This document shows, one piece after another, positions 13,278 to 19,893 of a DNA stretch of 22,661 bases. The notes beneath the pieces were generated by a model. It was not told the DNA's origin. It made no database searches and saw only the letters and a program-made list of their open reading frames with translations. The stretch is taken from assembly GCA_031289165.1 (NCBI GenBank), contig JAITPZ010000175.1, forward strand, positions 1 to 22,661, written 5' to 3'. The stretch is from Synergistaceae bacterium. Its GTDB lineage: Bacteria; Synergistota; Synergistia; Synergistales; Aminobacteriaceae. Each line of letters opens with the position of its first letter. The first letter of the stretch is position 1. The translations under genes and the position numbers were made by a program.

Positions 13278-14570
13278 TCACAGCAGCAGTATCCCCTTCA
13301 GCCCCAGTTTGTCCCGGTAGCGATTGTCGTAATGGACCTCGACCGAGATGTACTCGTTGACGCGGTATCCCAGCGCCGCGTTGTGTCCGTACCCGGGACT
13401 CCAGCGCCACCAGGCGTAGGGCCGGCGAATGCGCTCCGCGCTCCACCAGATACGATACCAGAACTCCTGCTGCGGCCACTCCACCTCAATCCCCGCGTGA
13501 ATATTTTTACCGATGGGGAAGCGTCCCCCCAGGCGGCTGGTCGCCTCCAACTCGCCGAGATCGAGGATCGTCTCGCTGTAGAACTCCAGATCGACGCCCG
13601 AAAACTGCTTCGTGTTCCACCCCAGAAGCAACCCCGCCTCGGGGTAACGCCCTTTTATTCCCGCATAGGCCGACAGCCACACCTGAAAGATAAAGCGCTC
13701 GCTGTTGACGGTGCCCTCCACGCGGGATATCTGATCCGGAACGAACGCGATCTCGACGCGGGAACGCGTGTTCGAGATCGCGTTGCGCTCCTCCAGAAAT
13801 TCCTGAGCCAGCGCTTCCACATCGCGATGATGCCCGGCGATCCAGGATACGGGCAGACCTATAATCGGCGACAGGCCGGGAACGAGTCTTGCCGAGAGGT
13901 CCGACTGGAGCATCACGGGCAGCGTCGAGGAATAGATGGAAGGCGTGATCGCCAGAACGAGGGGTTGGTCGGGGCGAAACGAAAGCTGCAGAATCCCTTT
14001 TTCCCCTTCCTCTTCCCTCTCCAGGCGCACCAGAAGCGAAAATTTCCACCCCGGCAGACGACGCTCCACGATCCTTCCCACCTGCTCGTGAAGCGCGGCG
14101 TCCGCCCACGAGAGCGCATCCACCGGAAGAGCTTCGATCAAAAGCCCGATTTCTCCGCCCATGTCCCCGACGTCGCGCGCGAACCAGGACGAAACCGGCG
14201 GCCTCAGATCCGGCGTGGTCAGACGAACCTCCCACAGGGAGGGGTTCTGCGCCTCGAAGAGGACGCGGGGACCGTCACCCGTGGGAAGGCGCTGAACCGT
14301 CACCCGATATCCCGCAAAGAGGCGTCGGGCGACCAGCGCGAGCGTCTCGAAACGATCGCCTCCGCCCGTCGGCGGAATCTCGTCCCAAACGGCCGAGAGC
14401 CCCCTCATGGCGTATGGAACCACCCACTCCGGCAGCCCCTCGACCGCCAGCGCGTCGCAGGGGGAAGCGACGGAAAGGAATACGCCAAAAAAGAGGGCTG
14501 CAGTCAGCCAGGAGACCACCACAGCCCCGTAAAGGCCCCGTTTTGTTTTAGAACATCTCTCCGAAGCCAA
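13278..14570 (-). CDS. Unrecognised secreted, probable outer-membrane beta-barrel protein
   Basis: About 430 residues of no family I can name. The likely start is TTG at 14570, with AGGA about six bases upstream, inside the end of bamA; the frame stays open to 14609. From that start the N-terminus is a good signal peptide: basic residues near 5-11 (RCSKTKR), a hydrophobic core (VVVSWLTAALFFGVFLSVA) and a likely cut after DALA near residue 42. The mature part has a mixed domain to about 200. The C-terminal half is rich in short amphipathic strands with many aromatics (VEVEWPQQEFWYRIWWSAERI, ISVEVHYDNRYRDKLGL), as in outer-membrane barrels. Because it overlaps the bamA 3' end and precedes lpxD, it may be an outer-membrane assembly or LPS-related factor. 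Enterobacteria have skp at this slot, but this is not Skp-like. Confidence 0.7.
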   Translation of the reverse strand: MASERCSKTKRGLYGAVVVSWLTAALFFGVFLSVASPCDALAVEGLPEWVVPYAMRGLSAVWDEIPPTGGGDRFETLALVARRLFAGYRVTVQRLPTGDGPRVLFEAQNPSLWEVRLTTPDLRPPVSSWFARDVGDMGGEIGLLIEALPVDALSWADAALHEQVGRIVERRLPGWKFSLLVRLEREEEGEKGILQLSFRPDQPLVLAITPSIYSSTLPVMLQSDLSARLVPGLSPIIGLPVSWIAGHHRDVEALAQEFLEERNAISNTRSRVEIAFVPDQISRVEGTVNSERFIFQVWLSAYAGIKGRYPEAGLLLGWNTKQFSGVDLEFYSETILDLGELEATSRLGGRFPIGKNIHAGIEVEWPQQEFWYRIWWSAERIRRPYAWWRWSPGYGHNAALGYRVNEYISVEVHYDNRYRDKLGLKGILLL

Positions 14571-16293
14571 AATACGTCCTGTTTTCGTCTCCGCCCATGG
14601 CGAAATCAAGACGAATCTGCCCCATCGGCGTTTTTACCCTCAGCCCAAGTCCGTAATTATCGTGAAACTCGTCCCAGTCCATGTTGTTTCCCGCGTTACC
14701 AATGTCGTAAAACCCCACCAGCGAGAAATTTTTCTGAACCGGAACGCGAAGCTCCACGTTGCCCAGCAGGACATCCCGGCCCTCGAAGGTGCGGCTGTGG
14801 TAGCCGCGCAGCGTACTCATCCCCCCCAGCGAGTAGCGCGCGAAGGCCGGAAGGTCGCTCGCGGTGGAGGATCCGACGCGAACCCGGGCCGCCAGAATGA
14901 GCGGGTTGTCCTCCGTCCACATGCTGTCGATGTCGATGACGTCGCTCAGAAGGCCGTTGAGCGGCATGTAATACCGCAGCTGAGTCCAGTACTTCAGGTA
15001 GTCATACTCGCCGCCGGCGACCTGGACGGCCTGCTCGAACGTGGTATCCCACACCCAGCCCTTCGCGTAGGAGACGTAGGGATCGCGCCTGTCCAGAGAG
15101 AAGCGCAGCTCTCCGGAAAAGTTGACCCCGCCCCACATCGTCAGGTCGTCCAGGGCGTTGGGGATGGCCTCATGAACGTTGCTGTAGTCGACGTCGCGCC
15201 AGTTCAGGGTAAAGAACCAGCTCCACTCCTCCTCGCGTCCAAACTTTTTGCCCAGTCCGGCGAACACCGAAAAATTGACCTCGTCGTACTCGAACTGCTT
15301 CCTTCCGCGGTGATAATAGTACTGGTCGACGTAGTCGTAGTAGTTGACCCCCACCCGCCAGCCGTAGGTGCGCCGGTCCATGTAGGGACTGGCGTAGGTG
15401 GCCCAGTAACGGGCCTCGTCGCCCTCGTCGAAGCCGATGTCGAACTGGTGCCCAAGGCCGCCAAAATTGGCCTCAGTGAAGGTTATTCCCCCGCTGATGC
15501 CGGTTTCCGTACCATATCCCACGTTGATGCCGATGGAGGCGGTCTTCTTTTCTTTGACGGTGAGAATCAGGTCCAGGACGTCGTCCCGCCCCTCGGGAGT
15601 GTCGAAGCCGACGTTGACGTCCTCGAAGTAGCCCAGGGACTGAATTTTTCCCAACTGATGGCGGAACCGGATGACGTTGAAGATGTCGCCCCTCTTCAGT
15701 TTGATCTCGCGCCGGATGACTTTCGTTTTCGTCTTTTTGTTGCCCTGGATGATGATCTCCCCGACGCGAGGCTCGACGATCTGCACCTCGATGCGGCCAC
15801 CCTGGATGTTCACGTCCGCGACGCGCACCATAACGTAGCCGTCTCTGTGGTATTTATCCTGAATACGATCGAGGTCGTTTCGGAAAAACACCCGGTTGAA
15901 TACGTTCCCGGTCTGGGTAAAAACCTCCTTCATCAGGGTTTCGCTTTTGTAGATGGTGTTGCCCGTGAAGGCGATGTCCTCGACGACAGGATTTTCTCTG
16001 ACGGAGTAGACGACACTGACCCCGTCGGAAACCGTGCTCAGATCCACGTCGACAAAGGAGAAAAAACCCTGATTGTATATAGCCTCGATGTCCTGCTGCA
16101 GCCTGTCCCTGTCCAGCGCGTCTCCGATCTTTGTCTCCACGACGCCCAGTATATATCCCGAGGCCACCTGCTCGTTACCTCTCACTCCCACAGAGGTAAC
16201 CACGGGATCCGCGGCGAAGGCTCCCCCTGCCGTCCACATTATCAACAAAATAACCAGGACAGGAACCGCATTATGAACGCAACGTCCCCTCAC
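14548..16293 (-). CDS. bamA: Outer-membrane assembly protein BamA (Omp85), short form with three POTRA domains
   Basis: A 581-residue Omp85 protein that inserts beta-barrel proteins into the outer membrane. Residues 1-27 are a signal peptide (cut after AFA). Three POTRA domains follow at about 30-100, 101-175 and 176-250, each with the pattern of an initial I/V-x-V-x-GN strand (VTSVGVRGN, EDIAFTGNT, GEIIIQGNKKT). The barrel occupies 251-581, with LRGY at 495-498 (the substrate-sensing loop motif) and a C-terminal phenylalanine, the usual barrel signal. E. coli BamA has five POTRA domains and 810 residues, so this is a reduced form. The start is GTG at 16293, with AAGGAG 11 bases upstream; an in-frame TAA five codons earlier rules out a longer protein. 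It follows the membrane protein gene by 26 bases. Confidence 0.92.
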   Translation of the reverse strand: MRGRCVHNAVPVLVILLIMWTAGGAFAADPVVTSVGVRGNEQVASGYILGVVETKIGDALDRDRLQQDIEAIYNQGFFSFVDVDLSTVSDGVSVVYSVRENPVVEDIAFTGNTIYKSETLMKEVFTQTGNVFNRVFFRNDLDRIQDKYHRDGYVMVRVADVNIQGGRIEVQIVEPRVGEIIIQGNKKTKTKVIRREIKLKRGDIFNVIRFRHQLGKIQSLGYFEDVNVGFDTPEGRDDVLDLILTVKEKKTASIGINVGYGTETGISGGITFTEANFGGLGHQFDIGFDEGDEARYWATYASPYMDRRTYGWRVGVNYYDYVDQYYYHRGRKQFEYDEVNFSVFAGLGKKFGREEEWSWFFTLNWRDVDYSNVHEAIPNALDDLTMWGGVNFSGELRFSLDRRDPYVSYAKGWVWDTTFEQAVQVAGGEYDYLKYWTQLRYYMPLNGLLSDVIDIDSMWTEDNPLILAARVRVGSSTASDLPAFARYSLGGMSTLRGYHSRTFEGRDVLLGNVELRVPVQKNFSLVGFYDIGNAGNNMDWDEFHDNYGLGLRVKTPMGQIRLDFAMGGDENRTYFGFGEMF

Positions 16294-16319
16294 GTATCCA
16301 TCATCTCCTTAAAAGGTGT

Positions 16320-16982
16320 TTATTCAGTCTCCCCGCGTTCTATCGTGATGACCGGCCGTTCGTTTTTCAGCGCTTTTTCTCCGGTCTGCATCAGCATCAT
16401 TATCCGGTCATAGGGAACGTTCGTCATTTCGCCGGCGCTCGTTCCCGATTTTTCATTCATGATCCTGTCCGGTTTTGCGTTCATTTCGCTTCGGGGAGAG
16501 CGCTTTTCGGACCTCATGGCAACGGGAGGCTTCGCTTTTGTCGTTTTCGCAGTCGCGGGAGCATCCGCTTTTTCCTCCGGTTCCGGAACGGCCGCAAAGG
16601 AGTTGCTTTCACTCAGATGCCTGCGAAGGCTGCTCAAAAGCGCCTTTTCGTCGGGCGTCACCCATTCGAGGCTCACCGCGGGCTCAGGGTGGGGTCGAAC
16701 CTCCTGAAAGCGGGCCAGGGGCGTCGCGGTTGCGAGAACGACCATAAAAGCGACGGACGCCACGCGAAAAGTCCCCGCCAGTACGCCCATGCGGGATTTC
16801 CCCGCATTTTTGCGTTCAAGCTCCGCCCAAACCTCGTTTCTCAGGGATTCGAGATCGACGCGGGCACACTCCACATCCATCAGCGCACTCTCCAGCGCCC
16901 CCGTGTTACAGGCCTTCAGGCATCGTTCCAGCCATCGAACAATTCCGGCAATACGCCTTTCCATTTGAAAACGCATGTTCAC
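16320..16982 (-). CDS. Single-pass membrane protein, candidate anti-sigma factor
   Basis: A 220-residue protein I do not recognise by sequence. Its layout is an N-terminal helical, charged cytoplasmic part (1-64, with helices near 6-25 and 30-60), one transmembrane helix at about 66-87 (VLAGTFRVASVAFMVVLATA), and an outside segment. That segment has a short helical stretch (VTPDEKALLSSLRRHL), a low-complexity Ala/Lys/Pro region and a final helix (YDRIMMLMQTGEKAL). This is the shape of RseA-like transmembrane anti-sigma factors, and the gene follows a sigma factor gene by 39 bases. The role is inferred from shape and position only. The start is GTG at 16982 with AGGAGA nine bases upstream; an ATG lies two codons later. 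bamA follows 26 bases downstream. Confidence 0.55.
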   Translation of the reverse strand: MNMRFQMERRIAGIVRWLERCLKACNTGALESALMDVECARVDLESLRNEVWAELERKNAGKSRMGVLAGTFRVASVAFMVVLATATPLARFQEVRPHPEPAVSLEWVTPDEKALLSSLRRHLSESNSFAAVPEPEEKADAPATAKTTKAKPPVAMRSEKRSPRSEMNAKPDRIMNEKSGTSAGEMTNVPYDRIMMLMQTGEKALKNERPVITIERGETE

Positions 16983-17021
16983 GATTCTCTTCGTCTCCTC
17001 TGGCGGGGTACATTCTTACGG

Positions 17022-17633
17022 TTACATTATCCCCGAAGGAGGTTGTTTTATGGCATCCGGAGCGGGGCCGTCGATCCCGAGCCAGCATCGAATTTTCGCC
17101 ACCGCGCTGCGGCGCAGACGATACACGTGAGAAACGTCCATCTCCTGCTCCTCCGCGACCTCCAGAGGGTGCTTGCCCTCGAAAAAAAGCGCGGAAACGA
17201 CCGCCGCCTCCCGCCCCTGAAGGCGTCCAATACTTTTGGCCACGTCCATCCACTCGTCGTCCGAAGGCTCGGGGTCCGCCACAAACAACCAGTCGTCCTC
17301 CACGGGAATGGGAGTTCGGCGCTCGGTCCGCTCCAGAAGGTTGATCATCTGCCCTCGGATTCGATGGTACGCGTACGTGGAAAAACGCAAATCACGCCCT
17401 GGATCGAAACGATCCACCGCGCCAATCAGCGCCACCATCCCCTCCTGAACGGCATCCTGTCGCAGAGAGGGAAACACTTTCAGTTTTCGGGCCAGCCAGA
17501 AGACCAGAGGACGGTAGGCGACGATGAGAGCTTCGCGTGCCGCCATATCCCCCGACCGGCAACGCTCCCACAGGTCGTTCTCCGCCTCGCGGCTCAATTC
17601 CCGACGATCCGTATCCGTTCCGCTGCTCTCCAC
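17022..17633 (-). CDS. Sigma-70-family RNA polymerase sigma factor
   Basis: A 203-residue sigma factor that would direct RNA polymerase to a subset of promoters. Region 2 spans about 33-102 (LVFWLARKLKVFP, then DAVQEGMVALIGAVDRFDPG and LRFSTYAYHRIRGQMINLL), which includes the -10 recognition helix. Region 4 spans about 136-185, with a helix-turn-helix near 156-177 (PLEVAEEQEMDVSHVYRLRR). Regions 1.1 and 3 are missing or reduced. Region 2 looks more like primary-like alternative sigma factors than the ECF type. It starts with GTG preceded by GAGG seven bases upstream. It lies 49 bases after the phosphatase gene and just before a membrane protein gene and bamA, so it may serve envelope homeostasis. 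The C-terminal tail (PAPDAIKQPPSGIM) is unordered. Confidence 0.88.
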   Translation of the reverse strand: MESSGTDTDRRELSREAENDLWERCRSGDMAAREALIVAYRPLVFWLARKLKVFPSLRQDAVQEGMVALIGAVDRFDPGRDLRFSTYAYHRIRGQMINLLERTERRTPIPVEDDWLFVADPEPSDDEWMDVAKSIGRLQGREAAVVSALFFEGKHPLEVAEEQEMDVSHVYRLRRSAVAKIRCWLGIDGPAPDAIKQPPSGIM

Positions 17634-17682
17634 AAATCTACCTCATCGAACGTATTATTTCGGTCCTGAGACCTGCTAAATT

Positions 17683-18378
17683 TTACCACACGGGCAACGA
17701 TACCCCCTCGGGGATGCCCCTCAGGTGCAGGTCGTCGTTGGAAAATGCGAGCAGGTTCTGGCGTCCGCGCACCTCGATGCCGCTGATGGCGCAGTTGGAG
17801 GACCGGATGTTCCACACGGTGTGAGGATCGAGGTCCAGCAGCAGGGCGAGAAGAACCCGCATAACCCCGCCGTGCGAGACGACGGCGACGTGCCGATGCG
17901 CGGAGTCGAGGACCGTCCGGATCGCGCGGGAAATGCGGCTGCGGATGTCCTCCCAGGTTTCCGCCCCGGCCGGCATGTTGAAAAATGGGTCTCTCAGCCA
18001 TTCCCGCATGAGCTCAGGCTCGCGTTCCCTCAGTTCCCTGATGGACGCCCCCTCCCAGAGGCCGAAGTTCATCTCGGCCAGGTCCTCCAGGACGACGGGC
18101 GCCTTCCCGTGACGCGACGCCACGGCCTCCGCCGTCCGAAGTGCCCGCTGCAGAGGGCTGGAGTACACCGCGTCCAGCGGCCATGAGGCTACGCGCTCCG
18201 CCAGTTTTCGGACCTGCTCCAGCCCCTCCTCGTTGAGGGGGACGTCGGTGCGCCCCTGGAAACGATAAATGTCGTTCCACTCGGTCCTGCCATGACGAAT
18301 GAGCAGAATTGTCCTCTCCGGAATCTGTCGATCATTATCCGGGCGGCGCGGGGCATGACGGGCATCGCCGCCGTTCAA
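17683..18378 (-). CDS. Histidine phosphatase (phosphoglycerate mutase-like) family protein
   Basis: A 231-residue branch-1 histidine phosphatase. LLIRHGRTEWN (25-35) carries the phosphorylated H29. R78 in SSPLQRALRTAE, E102 in AEMNFGLWEG and H169 in SHGG complete the catalytic pocket. LNEEGLEQVRKLAERV is also typical. Family members act on phosphosugars, alpha-ribazole phosphate or similar small substrates; which one applies here is not visible. About 20 residues precede the first strand. The start is probably TTG at 18378, with GGGG upstream; no in-frame ATG exists before the RHG motif, so the exact start is uncertain. It is the first gene of the train that continues through the sigma factor and bamA. 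A candidate promoter lies about 100 bases upstream. Confidence 0.87.
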   Translation of the reverse strand: MNGGDARHAPRRPDNDRQIPERTILLIRHGRTEWNDIYRFQGRTDVPLNEEGLEQVRKLAERVASWPLDAVYSSPLQRALRTAEAVASRHGKAPVVLEDLAEMNFGLWEGASIRELREREPELMREWLRDPFFNMPAGAETWEDIRSRISRAIRTVLDSAHRHVAVVSHGGVMRVLLALLLDLDPHTVWNIRSSNCAISGIEVRGRQNLLAFSNDDLHLRGIPEGVSLPVW

Positions 18379-18400
18379 AAATTACACATCCCCGACAGCG

Positions 18401-18412
18401 ATTCAATTGAAT
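18401..18412. repeat. 12-bp perfect palindrome in the phosphatase leader
   Basis: ATTCAATTGAAT is a perfect palindrome just upstream of the histidine phosphatase start, within the expected untranslated leader. It could be a regulator site; an AT-rich palindrome can also arise by chance. Confidence 0.35.
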
Positions 18413-18476
18413 GCAATTTGACTGAAAACAATACGACACATCCTTACATTCTTTATATGTATGACTGACGGTGCGG

Positions 18477-18505
18477 ATTATATAACATCCTGAAGGACAT
18501 GTCCT
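18477..18505 (-). promoter_or_regulatory. Candidate promoter of the phosphatase-sigma-bamA-lipid A operon, with palindrome over the -35 box
   Basis: On the minus strand a perfect TATAAT (18477-18482) lies 17 bases after AGGACA (18500-18505; four of six match TTGACA). The -35 box is one half of the perfect palindrome AGGACATGTCCT (18494-18505), which suggests an operator. Transcription would start near 18470, leaving a leader of about 90 bases before the TTG at 18378. This is the only good promoter I see ahead of the long train. Confidence 0.45.
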
Positions 18506-18526
18506 CCGCTGGAATCTTCTCTCATT

Positions 18527-18554
18527 TGATTTGTGACAATTGATTTATGACAAT
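18527..18554. repeat. 14-bp tandem direct repeat upstream of the operon promoter
   Basis: TGATTTGTGACAAT (18527-18540) is followed directly by TGATTTATGACAAT (18541-18554), differing at one base. It sits about 20 bases upstream of the candidate -35 box, a typical place for an activator or repressor binding in tandem. Confidence 0.5.
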
Positions 18555-18626
18555 GGGAGCGTATGGAAGTCTGCTGTTTGGAAGATAAGCACCGGTGTCC
18601 TTCACGATGGGATTTTCGGTCGCGGT

Positions 18627-19590
18627 TCAGTCTCTCGCGTCGACCATCTTTTGAAGCGTTTGGATCCGATCTATCACCGGCGGGTGCGTCGCGTACAGGT
18701 GGCTCACAAAACTCAAAAAACCGTTTTGACCGGCCGGGTCGGCGATGCACAGGTTGCCCACCAGCGGGCTCGAATCGAGGACTTCGACCCTTGGATCCTC
18801 CGCGATCTTCGACAGAGCGCTGGCGAGCGATCCGGGATCATGGGTGATTCGCGCCGCGGTTGCGTCCGCCTGATACTCGCGGCGGCGGGACAGGGCGAAG
18901 CGCAAAAGCGGAGCTATAAGATAACCGAACACCAGGCATCCGAGCGCCGCGATGAGGATGATCCCCCGGCCTTTGCCGCTGTCTTTGTCTCTGCCTCTGC
19001 TGCGGCCGCCGGCCATTCGAAGCAGCACCTCGCCCAGAAAGATGAAACATCCGATGCCGGCGATCGTGATGAGCATCAGACGGGTGTCGCGGTTGCCGAT
19101 GTGCCCGAGTTCATGAGCGATTACCGCCTGGAGTTCGAGGCGGTCCAGTTTTTCGGCGATCCCATCCGTCAGCGCGATCGAGGCCGTTTGCGGCGTTCGC
19201 CCCGTGCAAACGCGTTCAGCGACGGGTCGTCGATCAGGTATATTTTGGGAGTGGGCAGGCCGCTCATGATGGTTGTGTTCTCGACGAGGCGGAAGAGTTC
19301 GAGATGCTCTTCCCTGGTGACCGGTCGTGCGCGAGCCGCGCTCAATATCATGCCGTCGCCGCCGAAGCAGGAAAACACGATCCACAGAGACACGACCAGA
19401 ATAATCCACGGGTAACATTTCAGCGCCAAATCAACCCCCGCGCTCCAGGGACCTCGGACGAGGATCCCCATCCACCAGGTGAGGGAGGGATCCAGGCCGA
19501 CGAAGAAATCCGCAGAACAGATATAGCACCACAAACAGCGCGATCGGAAAAGCGCACAGTATCAGCCCAAAACCGCAGGTTGGACTCCAT
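18627..19590 (-). pseudogene. Frameshifted M48 (HtpX-like) membrane zinc metalloprotease
   Basis: The pieces of one protease lie in different frames. The 3' frame (to 18627) holds RTPQTASIALTDGIAEKL, the zinc motif HELGH (in VIAHELGHIGNRDTRLM), two hydrophobic segments, RRREYQADATAARIT with the third ligand, and a normal end HPPVIDRIQTLQK. The middle frame (to about 19206) holds a hydrophobic segment and REEHLELFRLVENTTIMSGLPTPKIYLIDDPSLNAFA. These join near 19205 if one base is restored between GCA and CGG, giving the family motif NAFATGR. Further upstream a transmembrane stretch (FGLILCAFPIALFVVLYLFCGF) lies in a third frame, so a second shift falls near 19500-19515. A third near the AAAA at 19569-19572 would link to the ATG at 19590. 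HtpX-type proteases degrade damaged membrane proteins. Catalytic residues remain but the product is broken, unless these are sequencing errors. Confidence 0.8.
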
Positions 19591-19611
19591 AAAAGAGCTA
19601 GCGGCTCCAGC

Positions 19612-19705
19612 TATACTGCAAACGCTAAAATTTTGCGTTTTAACTTAGCGTAGCGCGAGGCTATAGGAGATTTTATGACGCCATTATCAGAGAGTTTGCA
19701 GTATA
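19612..19705. mobile_element. MITE-like element with 12-bp terminal inverted repeats
   Basis: The perfect 12-bp inverted repeat TATACTGCAAAC (19612-19623) and GTTTGCAGTATA (19694-19705) encloses 70 bases with no coding capacity. Inside are further short inverted repeats, CGCTAA/TTAGCG (19623-19628 and 19645-19650) and TAGC/GCTA. The ends read TA-TA, compatible with a TA target duplication as made by IS630/Tc1-type transposases. It lies 21 bases upstream of the broken protease start and next to a decayed ankyrin stub, so insertion here fits the decay on both sides. No second copy occurs in the window. Confidence 0.5.
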
Positions 19706-19719
19706 ACTTTACATTTTGA

Positions 19720-19806
19720 CTGCGTTGGGTAAAAATAATCAAGAATTACGAAAAATTTAATCCAAAAATCGTTGCCCTCCTGCGCAAATATTAGGAGCGC
19801 AAGAAG
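19720..19806 (+). pseudogene. Decayed 3' end of an ankyrin-repeat gene
   Basis: From 19720 one frame stays open and reads FNPKIVALLRKY, then TAG (19792-19794), then ERKKEP. The intact ankyrin gene nearby ends NPEVIAILRKYTERKK. The nucleotide match is close around 19759-19806 (CTGCGCAAATAT, then GAGCGCAAGAAG), with ACG replaced by TAG. This is therefore the stub of a related ankyrin gene whose body is gone, cut off just inside the MITE-like element. Confidence 0.6.
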
Positions 19807-19893
19807 GAGCCTGGTATAGCCGAAACCGATCCACGGCAGGCATTTTCCCCATTCACCGAGCTTTTTGAATAGAAAACCGGGAGTGTGATCGAG

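Noticed and set aside
13174..13479. A 101-codon minus-strand frame in the gap before lpxD
   Set aside because: Most of it is a shadow of the outer-membrane protein gene in another frame, and it has no ribosome site.
19196..19214. Programmed frameshift in the M48 protease
   Set aside because: There is no slippery heptamer or evident pseudoknot at the junction, and further shifts occur upstream, so ordinary decay or sequencing error is simpler.
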